The notes under the pieces: model-generated
Told to the model about the DNA's origin: nothing
What the model saw: only the letters and a program-made list of their open reading frames with translations
Database searches by the model: none
Source: Rhizobium sp. Q54
GTDB lineage: Bacteria > Pseudomonadota > Alphaproteobacteria > Micropepsales > Micropepsaceae
Length of the DNA: 64,000 nt
Assembly: GCA_945860165.1 (NCBI GenBank)
Contig: CAMAPL010000009.1
Coordinates: forward strand, 1-64,000
Direction: 5' to 3'
Translations under genes and position numbers: made by a program
In this document: piece by piece, positions 19,239 to 27,753 of the stretch
Layout: every line of letters starts with the position of its first letter
Numbering within the stretch: position 1 is the stretch's first letter

Positions 19239-19988
19239 ATGACTTTGTATGCCAATCGCTTCAATGAGAAAGCAGCAATTGTAACAGGTGGCGCTTCGGG
19301 CCTGGGCTTCCAGGTAGCGACCCGTATCGTGGCCGAAGGCGGGAAGGTCGCTATCTGGGGCATGAACCAGGAAACTTTGGTAGAGGCAAAGAAGAGCTCC
19401 GGCGCCCATTACACGCACGCCCTGGATGTTTCTGATTACCAGGCGGTGGTCAAAGCCACACAAGACAGCAACGCAGCGCTGGGCAGGATCGACATCCTGG
19501 TGGCCAGCGCGGGCATAGCGGGAGCAACCGTTCCGGTGAGAGAATTTCCCATCGACAGCTGGCTGCGCGTCATGGACGTCAACCTCAACGGCTTGTTCTA
19601 TTGCTGCCGTGAAGTTCTACCCTTCATGTCAAAAAATGGATACGGATGCATCGTCAACATTGCCTCGGTGGCCGGCAAGGAAGGCAACTCCAACGCCTCG
19701 GCTTATTCGGCTTCCAAGGCGGGCGTGATTGGCCTCACCAAGAGCCTGGGCAAAGAACTCGCCACCAAGGGAATTTTTGTGAACTGCATAATGCCCGCGA
19801 CATTCGAGAGCGCGATTCTGACCCAGTTACCCAAAAGCCAAGTGGATTATATGCGGTCCAAGATTCCCATGGGCTGCCTGGGAGAAGCGGCGGAAAGCGC
19901 CGCGCTGGCGTGCTGGCTTGCCAGCGATGAATGTTCGTTCTCGACCGGCGCGACGTTCGATATTTCCGGCGGCCGCACCACCTATTGA
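19239..19988 (+). CDS. SDR family oxidoreductase, possibly 2-keto-3-deoxy-L-rhamnonate dehydrogenase-like
   Basis: TGGASGLG cofactor motif, YSASK active site; neighbour of L-rhamnonate dehydratase. Confidence 0.85.
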   Translation: MTLYANRFNEKAAIVTGGASGLGFQVATRIVAEGGKVAIWGMNQETLVEAKKSSGAHYTHALDVSDYQAVVKATQDSNAALGRIDILVASAGIAGATVPVREFPIDSWLRVMDVNLNGLFYCCREVLPFMSKNGYGCIVNIASVAGKEGNSNASAYSASKAGVIGLTKSLGKELATKGIFVNCIMPATFESAILTQLPKSQVDYMRSKIPMGCLGEAAESAALACWLASDECSFSTGATFDISGGRTTY

Positions 19989-20007
19989 CGTCGCTACGGC
20001 CGCCCAG

Positions 20008-21198
20008 TTAGCCCCGCGGATAGGGGCGGTGTAGTTTGACGTCGGGATTGAGATCGACACCGAAGCCGGGCTTGTCCAGCGCCGAGGCCTTGATGCGGCC
20101 GTTCTGCGGCACCGGTTCACCCAGCAATTGCGGATGGAACATGGGCACCACCTTGTCGGCCTGGGGCGCCATCATCAGGAATTCCGCGAAGGGGCTGTTA
20201 TGGCGGGTGATGACGAAATGATAGCTGTAAACCGATGAGCCATGCGGCACCATTAGCTTGCCGTGACTTTCCGCCAGGCTGGCGATCTTGATCAGCTCGG
20301 TGACGCCGCCGCACCAGCCGACATCGGGCTGGATGATGTCGCAGCATTCCATTTCCAGCAGCATACGAAAACCCCAGCGGGTGGCTTCATGCTCGCCCGT
20401 GGTCACCAGCATGCCAGCCGGAACGCTTTTTTTAAGGTCGCGATAGCCCCAGTAATCGTCGGGCGACAGCGCCTCCTCGATCCACTTTAGGCCGGACTCG
20501 TTCCAGGCGGCATGGGCCAGGCGGGTGGCGTAGTTCAGGTCCAGCGCCATCCAGCAATCCAGCATCAGCCAGAAGTCGGAACCGGTCGCGGCACGCATAT
20601 CAGCAATCTGCTTGAGATTCTTCTTAAGCCCCTCCTCGCCTTCCGCCGGGCCGTGATGCAAAGGCATCTTGCCGCCGATGAAGCCCATCTGCTTGGCAAG
20701 ATCGGGCCGCGCGCCCGTGGCATAGAATTGAAGCTCGTCGCGCACCGCCCCGCCCAGCAGCTGATACACCGGCTCCTTGCGGAGCTTGCCGAGCAGGTCC
20801 CACAGCGCCAGGTCCACGCCGGAGATGGCGTTGATCACCAGACCCTTACGGCCATAATACTGGGTGGAGAAATACATCTGGTCCCAGATCTTCTCGGTCT
20901 CGGCCGGATCGCGCCCCTCCAAGAAGCGGGCAAGATGTTTTTCTACAATGTAACAGGCCGGCTCGCCGCCGGTCGTGACTGCGAAACCGACGGTGCCGTC
21001 CTCAGCTTCGATCTCCACCACCAGCGTGCCCAGCACATTGATGCCGAAGCTCTGGCGGCTCTGGCGGTATTCGGGATAGCGCGCCATGGACGTGGCGATA
21101 TGGTCGTCAATCCAGTGTCCGCCAGCCTGGTCGTGATAATCGGCGCCGCCGCCGCGCACCACAAAGGCGCGCACATGCTTGATCTTCGGAAATGCCAT
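20008..21198 (-). CDS. rhmD: L-rhamnonate dehydratase (enolase superfamily)
   Basis: [67 protein letters not shown]; no signal peptide. Confidence 0.85.
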   Translation of the reverse strand: MAFPKIKHVRAFVVRGGGADYHDQAGGHWIDDHIATSMARYPEYRQSRQSFGINVLGTLVVEIEAEDGTVGFAVTTGGEPACYIVEKHLARFLEGRDPAETEKIWDQMYFSTQYYGRKGLVINAISGVDLALWDLLGKLRKEPVYQLLGGAVRDELQFYATGARPDLAKQMGFIGGKMPLHHGPAEGEEGLKKNLKQIADMRAATGSDFWLMLDCWMALDLNYATRLAHAAWNESGLKWIEEALSPDDYWGYRDLKKSVPAGMLVTTGEHEATRWGFRMLLEMECCDIIQPDVGWCGGVTELIKIASLAESHGKLMVPHGSSVYSYHFVITRHNSPFAEFLMMAPQADKVVPMFHPQLLGEPVPQNGRIKASALDKPGFGVDLNPDVKLHRPYPRG

Positions 21199-21317
21199 AT
21201 CCCACCTATTCGGCGCGGCGCCCTGCCGGAGCCTGCTATTTCAATATTTGATTGATCGTACGATACTATGACATACTGCGAATTCTAATAGCGGAAAAGC
21301 CAAAAAATAGAGCAGCG

Positions 21318-22346
21318 ATGCGATCATTTGCAATCGCGGAGGGATCTGGGGTGGATCGTCGCAAGTTCATAAAGACCGCTGCAGGGGCGGCCGCGATTGG
21401 CACGTGTGTGACAGGCGCCAATGCCCAAAAATATTCCGGCCCCATTATTGACACGCACGTCCATCTGTATGACCCCACGCGCCCGCAAGGCGTGCCATGG
21501 CCGAACAAAGACCAGCCCACCAGCATTTATCGCCGCTTTCTGCCCGGGGACTACGCCAAGATCGCCGAACCCCATGGCGTGGTCGGCGCGATCGAGACTG
21601 AATGCAGTCCCTGGATTGAAGACAATTACTGGGTGATGGACGTTTCGAAGAACGAGCCCCTCATGGTCGGCGAAGTGGGCGACCTGTTGCTCGGCCATCC
21701 CGATTATCGCGAACATTTGGAGCGGCTGCACCGCAATCCGCTCTATATCGGCATCCGCGTTTCCAATCTCTGGGGCCGCGATGTCGAGGCGCTGCTTAAG
21801 AAGCCGCAGGTCTGGGCCGACCTCAAGGCGCTGGCCGATGCTGGTCTGGCCATGGACTTTGGCGCTGGCCCCGAACAGGTGCGCCAGTTGCTGCAGATCA
21901 CCGACCGGATTTCCAATCTGCGGGTCGTACTCAACCACCTGCCGGCCCAGCGGATCCCTGACGACCCGGCGGTACGCGCTACCTGGCAAAAGCAGACCGA
22001 GGAACTGGTCAAGCGCCCGCACATTTATGGAAAGTTCTCCGCAATTTTCCAACGCGTGGACGAACGCGGACGCCGAGTGCAGACAGGTGGCCGCATCCCC
22101 AAGGACCTCGCTTTCTACAAACCGCGCCTGGACGAAATCTATGAGACCTTCGGGCCCGATCGGCTGATGTTCGGCAGCGACTGGACGAACAGCGAACCGA
22201 TGAGCACCTTCGGAGAGCTGGTGGCGCTGGATCTGGAATATTTCACGCCCAAGGGCCGCGAGGTGATGGAGAAAGTCTTCTGGAAGAATTCCCTCGCGGC
22301 CTACCGCTGGAAGAAGCGGCGCGCGAACCAGCCCAGCCTGACTTGA
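21318..22346 (+). CDS. Amidohydrolase-2 family protein with Tat-like signal (sugar-lactonase-like)
   Basis: VDRRKFIKTAAGAAAIGTCVTGANAQ leader, IIDTHVHLYDPTRPQGVPWP, DRLMFGSDWTNSEP. Confidence 0.82.
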   Translation: MRSFAIAEGSGVDRRKFIKTAAGAAAIGTCVTGANAQKYSGPIIDTHVHLYDPTRPQGVPWPNKDQPTSIYRRFLPGDYAKIAEPHGVVGAIETECSPWIEDNYWVMDVSKNEPLMVGEVGDLLLGHPDYREHLERLHRNPLYIGIRVSNLWGRDVEALLKKPQVWADLKALADAGLAMDFGAGPEQVRQLLQITDRISNLRVVLNHLPAQRIPDDPAVRATWQKQTEELVKRPHIYGKFSAIFQRVDERGRRVQTGGRIPKDLAFYKPRLDEIYETFGPDRLMFGSDWTNSEPMSTFGELVALDLEYFTPKGREVMEKVFWKNSLAAYRWKKRRANQPSLT

Positions 22347-22389
22347 ACTTGCAACTCTCGCACGAGCAAAGCGGAAGGCATCCAACGCC

Positions 22390-24735
22390 ATGATCAAGAT
22401 CGTTACCGGCGCATTGATGATCGCAGCCCTGTCTTTTTCGGGGGCGATGGCGCAGGCGCCCGCCGGATTCGCCGCGGCAGAGAAGCAATATGACGCCCTC
22501 TGCCAAGGCTGCCACGGCGAAGGCGCCGGCGGCGGCGACCGCGCCCCCGCGCTGGTTAACAATCCCGTCCTACGCAGCATGAGCGAGGTGCAGATCCGAG
22601 ACCTGATCAGCAACGGTACCGCCACCGGCATGCCGTCCTTCAAGCTGGCGGACGCCGATCTCCGGTTTCTGGCGGTGTGGCTGCGCTCCCTCAACATGTC
22701 CGCTTTCGACACCAAGACCGCCGGGAACGTGCAGGCAGGCGCGGACTTCTTTTTCGGCAAAGGCCAATGCGCCGGCTGTCATATGGTCGAGGGCCGCGGA
22801 ATGGTGAAGGGACCCGACCTGTCCTCCATCGGCCGCAAGTCCACCATCCGCGAGCTGGAACTGGTGCTGGACAATCCCACCTCCCAGATGGGCATTCACA
22901 CCACAGCCAGCTGCCCGCGCTGGGCTTTCTGCCCCGACGATAGCTGGCGCATCGTCAATGTCAGGCTGCGGGACGGTCAAAACCTGCGCGGCTTCGCGCG
23001 CGGCCGCGCCGAGCATGACCTGGAATTGCAGACCCTGGATGGGCGCCTGCACTTCCTGACCGACAAGCAATATCTGACGATCACGCCTGAGAAAAATTCC
23101 ACCATGCCGCCGCTGAAGGCGAGCGCCGGGGAGCGCCGCGATCTCATCGCTTATCTGAGCTCACTGGGCGGCGCGGCAAAGCTCGGTCCCAGGGTCGGGC
23201 TGGCGGAGAAGGTTTCCGCCGAAGCCATCGACACCGTCATGAAACCCAAACCGGGCGAGTGGCCGACCTATAACGGCGTGCTGGGCGGCAATCGTCACAG
23301 TCTCCTGAACCAGATCAACACCAGCACTGTCGGCAACCTGCAGGCGGAGTGGGTTTACCCGCTGGGCGTTCCCAACCTCGAGACCACGCCGATCGTGGTC
23401 GACGGCGTGATGTACGTCACCGCGGCCGACAAGGTCTGCGCCCTGGGCGCGGCCACGGGACGCCAGCTCTGGTGCTATGTGCATACCGATACCCCGCTGG
23501 ATGGCCGGCGGCGCAATCCGGGCCAGGCCAACCGGGGCGTGGCGGTGCTGGGGGACCGCGTCTTCTTCACCACCAGCGACGCCCATCTGATCTGCCTCAA
23601 CCGGCTGACCGGCGGGTTGATGTGGAATGTCCACATGCCCGAAACGCCCGGCCACTTCGTCGCGACCTCTGCTCCTCTCGTCGTGGGTGACCTAGTCATT
23701 GCCGGTATCGGCGGCGGCGACAGTCCGCTGCGCGGTTTCCTGGCGGCCTACAAGGTCACCACCGGCGAACAGGCCTGGCGTTTCCTGACGGTCCCCAGGC
23801 CGGGCGACCCCGGCTCCGAAACCTGGAAGGGTACCGCTATCGCCATAGGCGGCGGCGCCACCTGGCTGACAGGCTCCCATGACCCGGAGACCGGCACACT
23901 TTACTGGACCGTCGGCAATCCGTTCCCCGCCACCGATGGCGACGAGCGCGGCGGCGACAATCTCTACACCAATTGCGTGATCGCGCTGGACGTCAAGACC
24001 GGCAAACTGCGCTGGTACTATCAGTACACGCCGCACGATCTGCACGACTGGGACGCGACCGAGCCGGTGCTGGTGGTCAATGCCGAGTATCAGGGCCGCC
24101 CCCGCAAGCTGCTGCTCAAGGCCGATCGCAACGGCTTCATGTTCGTGCTGGACCGCATAACGGGCGAGTTCCTCACGGCCAAACCGTTCGTGCGCAAGAT
24201 GAACTGGGCCAGCGGCTATGGCGCGGACGGCAAGCCCCGCCTCTTGCCCGGCAACAGTGTGACCGCGGCCGGCGTCAAGGGCTGTCCGTCGGTGCGCGGC
24301 GCCACTAACTGGTATTCGACCTCCTTCAGCCCGGATACAAGGCTCTTCTATGTGATGGCGGTGGAGGATTGCAGTATATACCGCAAGACTTCCCAGGAGA
24401 GCCGGGGCTATGAAGGCGTTCGCGATCCCAACGATCCCGGACTGAAATATCTGCGCGCGCTCGACATTGAGACCGGCAAGACGGTCTGGGAAATTCCCCA
24501 GGAGGGACCGCAGGAGGCCAACTATGCCGGTGTGTTGAGCACCGCCGGAGGCCTAGTGTTCTATGGCGAGACCGGCGGCGGATTTGCCGCGGTCGATGCC
24601 AAAAGCGGAAAGACGTTATGGACCTTCCGCGGCAACCAGCCCTGGAAGGGTTCTCCGATGACCTACATGCTGAATGGGCGCCAGTATATTGCGGTAGCAT
24701 CCGGCAGCAATATTTTGACCTTCGCACTCAAGTAA
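22390..24735 (+). CDS. PQQ-dependent dehydrogenase with two N-terminal cytochrome c motifs
   Basis: Signal peptide; CQGCH and CAGCH; quinoprotein blades (GRQLWCYVHTDTPLDGRRRNPGQANRGVAV, TYMLNGRQYIAVASG). Confidence 0.88.
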   Translation: MIKIVTGALMIAALSFSGAMAQAPAGFAAAEKQYDALCQGCHGEGAGGGDRAPALVNNPVLRSMSEVQIRDLISNGTATGMPSFKLADADLRFLAVWLRSLNMSAFDTKTAGNVQAGADFFFGKGQCAGCHMVEGRGMVKGPDLSSIGRKSTIRELELVLDNPTSQMGIHTTASCPRWAFCPDDSWRIVNVRLRDGQNLRGFARGRAEHDLELQTLDGRLHFLTDKQYLTITPEKNSTMPPLKASAGERRDLIAYLSSLGGAAKLGPRVGLAEKVSAEAIDTVMKPKPGEWPTYNGVLGGNRHSLLNQINTSTVGNLQAEWVYPLGVPNLETTPIVVDGVMYVTAADKVCALGAATGRQLWCYVHTDTPLDGRRRNPGQANRGVAVLGDRVFFTTSDAHLICLNRLTGGLMWNVHMPETPGHFVATSAPLVVGDLVIAGIGGGDSPLRGFLAAYKVTTGEQAWRFLTVPRPGDPGSETWKGTAIAIGGGATWLTGSHDPETGTLYWTVGNPFPATDGDERGGDNLYTNCVIALDVKTGKLRWYYQYTPHDLHDWDATEPVLVVNAEYQGRPRKLLLKADRNGFMFVLDRITGEFLTAKPFVRKMNWASGYGADGKPRLLPGNSVTAAGVKGCPSVRGATNWYSTSFSPDTRLFYVMAVEDCSIYRKTSQESRGYEGVRDPNDPGLKYLRALDIETGKTVWEIPQEGPQEANYAGVLSTAGGLVFYGETGGGFAAVDAKSGKTLWTFRGNQPWKGSPMTYMLNGRQYIAVASGSNILTFALK

Positions 24736-24858
24736 CAGCGGCTCGCTAGCGGCGCGATAGAGATTGATGCAAACTAACCGCGACGCGGTCGTCTGACCTG
24801 ACCAGGTCTTTTTGTACCAAGCGGTTTGATAGAAACTGCCTTGGGAAAGAAGCTGGTT

Positions 24859-25910
24859 ATGCTGAAGAACCGTTTTAGCGCGGAACAGCCAGCCTCATCA
24901 AGGCCGGTGCCGACGCCAAAGCGGCCCGCGCTGACGGCGTCTCGGCGCTGGCGCTGTGCGCCGGCACTTCAACTCCCGAAGCGTTGACGGGCATGATCAC
25001 CAAGGGCGCTGACGTGAATGCCGCTGACATGCAGGGCCAGACGCCCCTGATGTGGGCCGCCGCCAAGGCCGTGCTGCCGGACGGCACCACGGTAATCCAG
25101 GCCGCGCTCCTGATGAAGAACGATCCCTTCGCGATGCAGGTCGTGTCGCGCGGCGTCGACGTCAATCAGCGCGACAGCAAGGGCTGGCAACTGATCCATA
25201 CCGCCGCCCTCAGCGGCAATCCCGACCTGATCAAGATGGTGCTGTCCAAGGGCGGCAATGCCAATGCCCTGACCACGCCGCCGCCGGTTGAGCAACAGAA
25301 GGGCGTGTTTTACGCCGCCATGCTGATCCAGAACTGCCCCGCCTGGGGCGCGCAACAGGTGCAGGTCGCCGCGCTTGGCAGCGTCTCGCCCAAGCCGGTC
25401 AAGACCGATGCTGCTGACGTCAAGCGCCGTCCCCTGGAAGGCTTCGAACATCTGCTGCCGCCGCCGGGCACCACGACGCCGCCGCTGCTGCTGGCGGCCC
25501 AGTCCGGTTCGGTGGAAGCGATGAAGGTCCTGATCGAGGCCGGTGCCGATCCCAAGGCCAAGGCGGCTGACGGCCTGACCCTGGCGCTGGCAGCGGCGCG
25601 CGGCGGCAACCTGGAAGCGCTGAAGTTCGCGCTGGAGCTTGATCCCGACATCCATGCCCTGGCCCAGGAAGGCCGCAGCATCATGCATATGGTGGTGGAG
25701 AACCGTAACTCCACCGAGCATGAGGCGATGATCACCTATCTCGCCGACAAGGGTGCGGCCCTGAATGTGAGGGATGAGCGCCTCGTCTCGCCGGGCAGCT
25801 ACTTCAACCGCGTCGGTCCGGAACAGCTGCGGGTATTCTACATCCAACTTCTCAAGGACCGCAAAATCAAGCAGGTACCCGATGGCCTTGAGCCTTTGAT
25901 GGTCCAGTAG
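24859..25910 (+). pseudogene. Ankyrin-repeat protein, 5' end disrupted
   Basis: Open ankyrin frame (SLIKAGADAKAARADGVSALALCAG...) extends upstream of the ATG at 24984 to a stop near 24873; an ATG at 24859 lies in another frame. Confidence 0.6.
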
Positions 25911-25931
25911 CTCCCGTGATCTACGAGCAAC

Positions 25932-25963
25932 AAACGCCGCCGGTTTCCCGGCGGCGTTTTTGT
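25932..25963 (+). terminator. Rho-independent terminator after the ankyrin gene
   Basis: AAACGCCGCCGGTTTCCCGGCGGCGTTTTTG. Confidence 0.85.
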
Positions 25964-26029
25964 TTCAGCACAGTCTTAATTATCCCCGGCGGTGTTGATA
26001 AAGCCGTAGCGCAGATTGCTGGGGTGATG

Positions 26030-26106
26030 AGCGGTTCGCTGCAAGCGAACGAAACGACCCAGTGGACCGTTTCGAACGAAGAACGCCCGGAGCGCGAGCG
26101 AAGGGC
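26030..26106 (+). repeat. Two-hairpin REP-like element, copy A
   Basis: GAGCGGTTCGCTGCAAGCGAACGAAACGACCCAGTGGACCGTTTCGAACGAAGAACGCC; partner at 36206-36290 in opposite orientation. Confidence 0.75.
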
Positions 26107-26256
26107 CAGGCAAAAACACCGGCGGTATTCTGTTTTCACTTAAATATAGAGTCCCCGGAATGATCGGAATGATCAAAGAAATCTACTCTGACCCCAATTC
26201 TTCGACATTTACCCAGGTCTGCTTTATACTGACGGCATGTCGGCGGGGAACGGAGC

Positions 26257-26395
26257 ATGACAGAGCTCAAGCGCACCATCAGCACCGGCCAGCTGATGCT
26301 CTATGGCGTCGGCTCGATGATGGGGCACGGGCATTTATGGCTTGTCGGCAAGGGCGCGAGCATCATGGGCTGCGCCGTTACGGCCTGCTGGACAA
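26257..26395 (+). pseudogene. N-terminal remnant of an APC-family amino-acid permease
   Basis: MTELKRTISTGQLMLYGVGSMMG then a frameshifted GIYGL then LVGKGASIMGCAV, after which similarity ends. Confidence 0.6.
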
Positions 26396-26538
26396 TGAGT
26401 GAAAAGCCTGCTCCCGAAAAGGTTGCGCGCCGGAGTGGTTTGGTTTCACCTTGCACGCGATGCAATAGCCTTCGCTCAAATGCTGTACTGCGCTTGAAAC
26501 AGGAGGCCGCTTATCCCCGCCGCTTGAGGTTGCTCAGT

Positions 26539-26567
26539 ATGTCCGCTTTGCGCCAATAGCGGACATT
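26539..26567. repeat. Short palindromic intergenic repeat (TGTCCGCTTTGCGCCAAtAGCGGACATTC), copy 1
   Basis: Palindromic core TGTCCGCT...AGCGGACA; second copy at 27530-27550. Confidence 0.7.
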
Positions 26568-26620
26568 CGGGATCTCAGAGCTGAACTTCGTGCCGCGACT
26601 GCGAGCACAACGGTTCTTTA

Positions 26621-27421
26621 TCAAACCACTCCCTCATCCGGAATATGTAAAACCCGTCCGCAATGTTTGCAGTGAACTGCGTCAATGTCATGAATCAAGA
26701 GCGCGCAGTCCGGGCACTCGAAGCGGATTTTGTTGGGACGAAAGACGGTCTGGAGAAGACGCAGGAAGAGGCTAACGCCCACTATCATGATGATGACCGC
26801 CAGCAGCCGGCCACCCGGTCCGAGAAGTACGACGTCCCCAAATCCTGTTGTCGTCAGCGTTGTGATCGTGAAATAAAGGGCATCGATATAGCTATTGATC
26901 TGAGGATTTATCGTGTGCTGAGACACATAGATGAATGATGTGACAATCATAACGAAGACTACGAGATTAAGAGTCCGCTGAATAACGTCCTCATAGCGCC
27001 GGAACCACGCCGAGTCAGAGCGTAGATCGCGCAAGAGCTGGAAGGAGCGGAAAAGCCTCAGCGCACGGACAATCCGCAAAAAGCCAAGATTTTCAATAAA
27101 TGTCGGCAGTAACAGCGACGCAATCACGACAAGATCCGTTGCAGTGGAAAGGCTCATCACTTGGCGGGGGCGGTTGATTTCAGCGTATAGACGCGCTGAA
27201 AGCTCTATGATCAAAATTGTCCCCAGCGCGAAGTCTAGCGGGACGATCCACCACTGGCCCGGGAACGACGCTGAGAGAATGAAGACCCCGATGGTAGTGA
27301 GGTCAAACCAAACCATCCCATAACGAAACCGTCTAGCCCGTGTGTCATCCCCAAAATAGAGGTTGCGCAATACTCTCTGGAAACCAGGCCCGCCTCCGAG
27401 ATCTTTGAGTCTGGCGATCAT
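26621..27421 (-). CDS. Voltage-gated ion channel (potassium channel type) with C-terminal zinc ribbon
   Basis: S4-like FLRIVRALRLFRSFQLLRDLR, pore TLTTTGFGDV, C-terminal CPDC...CKHCG. Confidence 0.85.
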   Translation of the reverse strand: MIARLKDLGGGPGFQRVLRNLYFGDDTRARRFRYGMVWFDLTTIGVFILSASFPGQWWIVPLDFALGTILIIELSARLYAEINRPRQVMSLSTATDLVVIASLLLPTFIENLGFLRIVRALRLFRSFQLLRDLRSDSAWFRRYEDVIQRTLNLVVFVMIVTSFIYVSQHTINPQINSYIDALYFTITTLTTTGFGDVVLLGPGGRLLAVIIMIVGVSLFLRLLQTVFRPNKIRFECPDCALLIHDIDAVHCKHCGRVLHIPDEGVV

Positions 27422-27529
27422 TGTGCTGTTCGGCCTTTTTCACGGTTTGGACAACAATGCCATAATTTAGTAAGTCATGCGCCTGCAGCGCCCGCCTGCC
27501 TGACTGACTTTCAGCTTCGCCTGTCCGCT

Positions 27530-27550
27530 TTGCGCCAAAAGCAGACATTC
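27530..27550. repeat. Short palindromic intergenic repeat, copy 2
   Basis: CTGTCCGCTTTGCGCCAAAAGCAGACATTC matches 26539-26567. Confidence 0.7.
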
Positions 27551-27698
27551 CCGGCAGGTAGAATTTGACCACATCGAGTACCGAGCCCTATCCACCGGCG
27601 TATTCTGCACCGTGATAGCATAGCCGCCGGTAAGGATTTTCAGTATCGGTGAACGAACCAGCGTAGCGAGCAGTCCGAGCGTCAGCGAGGACGCTAAC

Positions 27699-27738
27699 CT
27701 ACGCTCTCAACAACCCCACTACGCTCTCAACAACCCCA
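27699..27738. repeat. Perfect tandem duplication, 2 x 20 bp
   Basis: CTACGCTCTCAACAACCCCA repeated twice. Confidence 0.9.
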
Positions 27739-27753
27739 ATTGTTTGACGAACA

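Noticed and set aside
21324-22760. 478 aa minus-strand ORF
   Set aside because: Antisense to the amidohydrolase and PQQ-DH genes, which have clear family motifs.
26160-26402. 80 aa ORF overlapping the permease remnant
   Set aside because: Different frame from the recognisable APC N-terminus; spurious.
27345-27572. 75 aa ORF containing MSAFGAKRTGEA
   Set aside because: Translation of the palindromic repeat; this kind of spurious ORF is common in alphaproteobacterial annotation.
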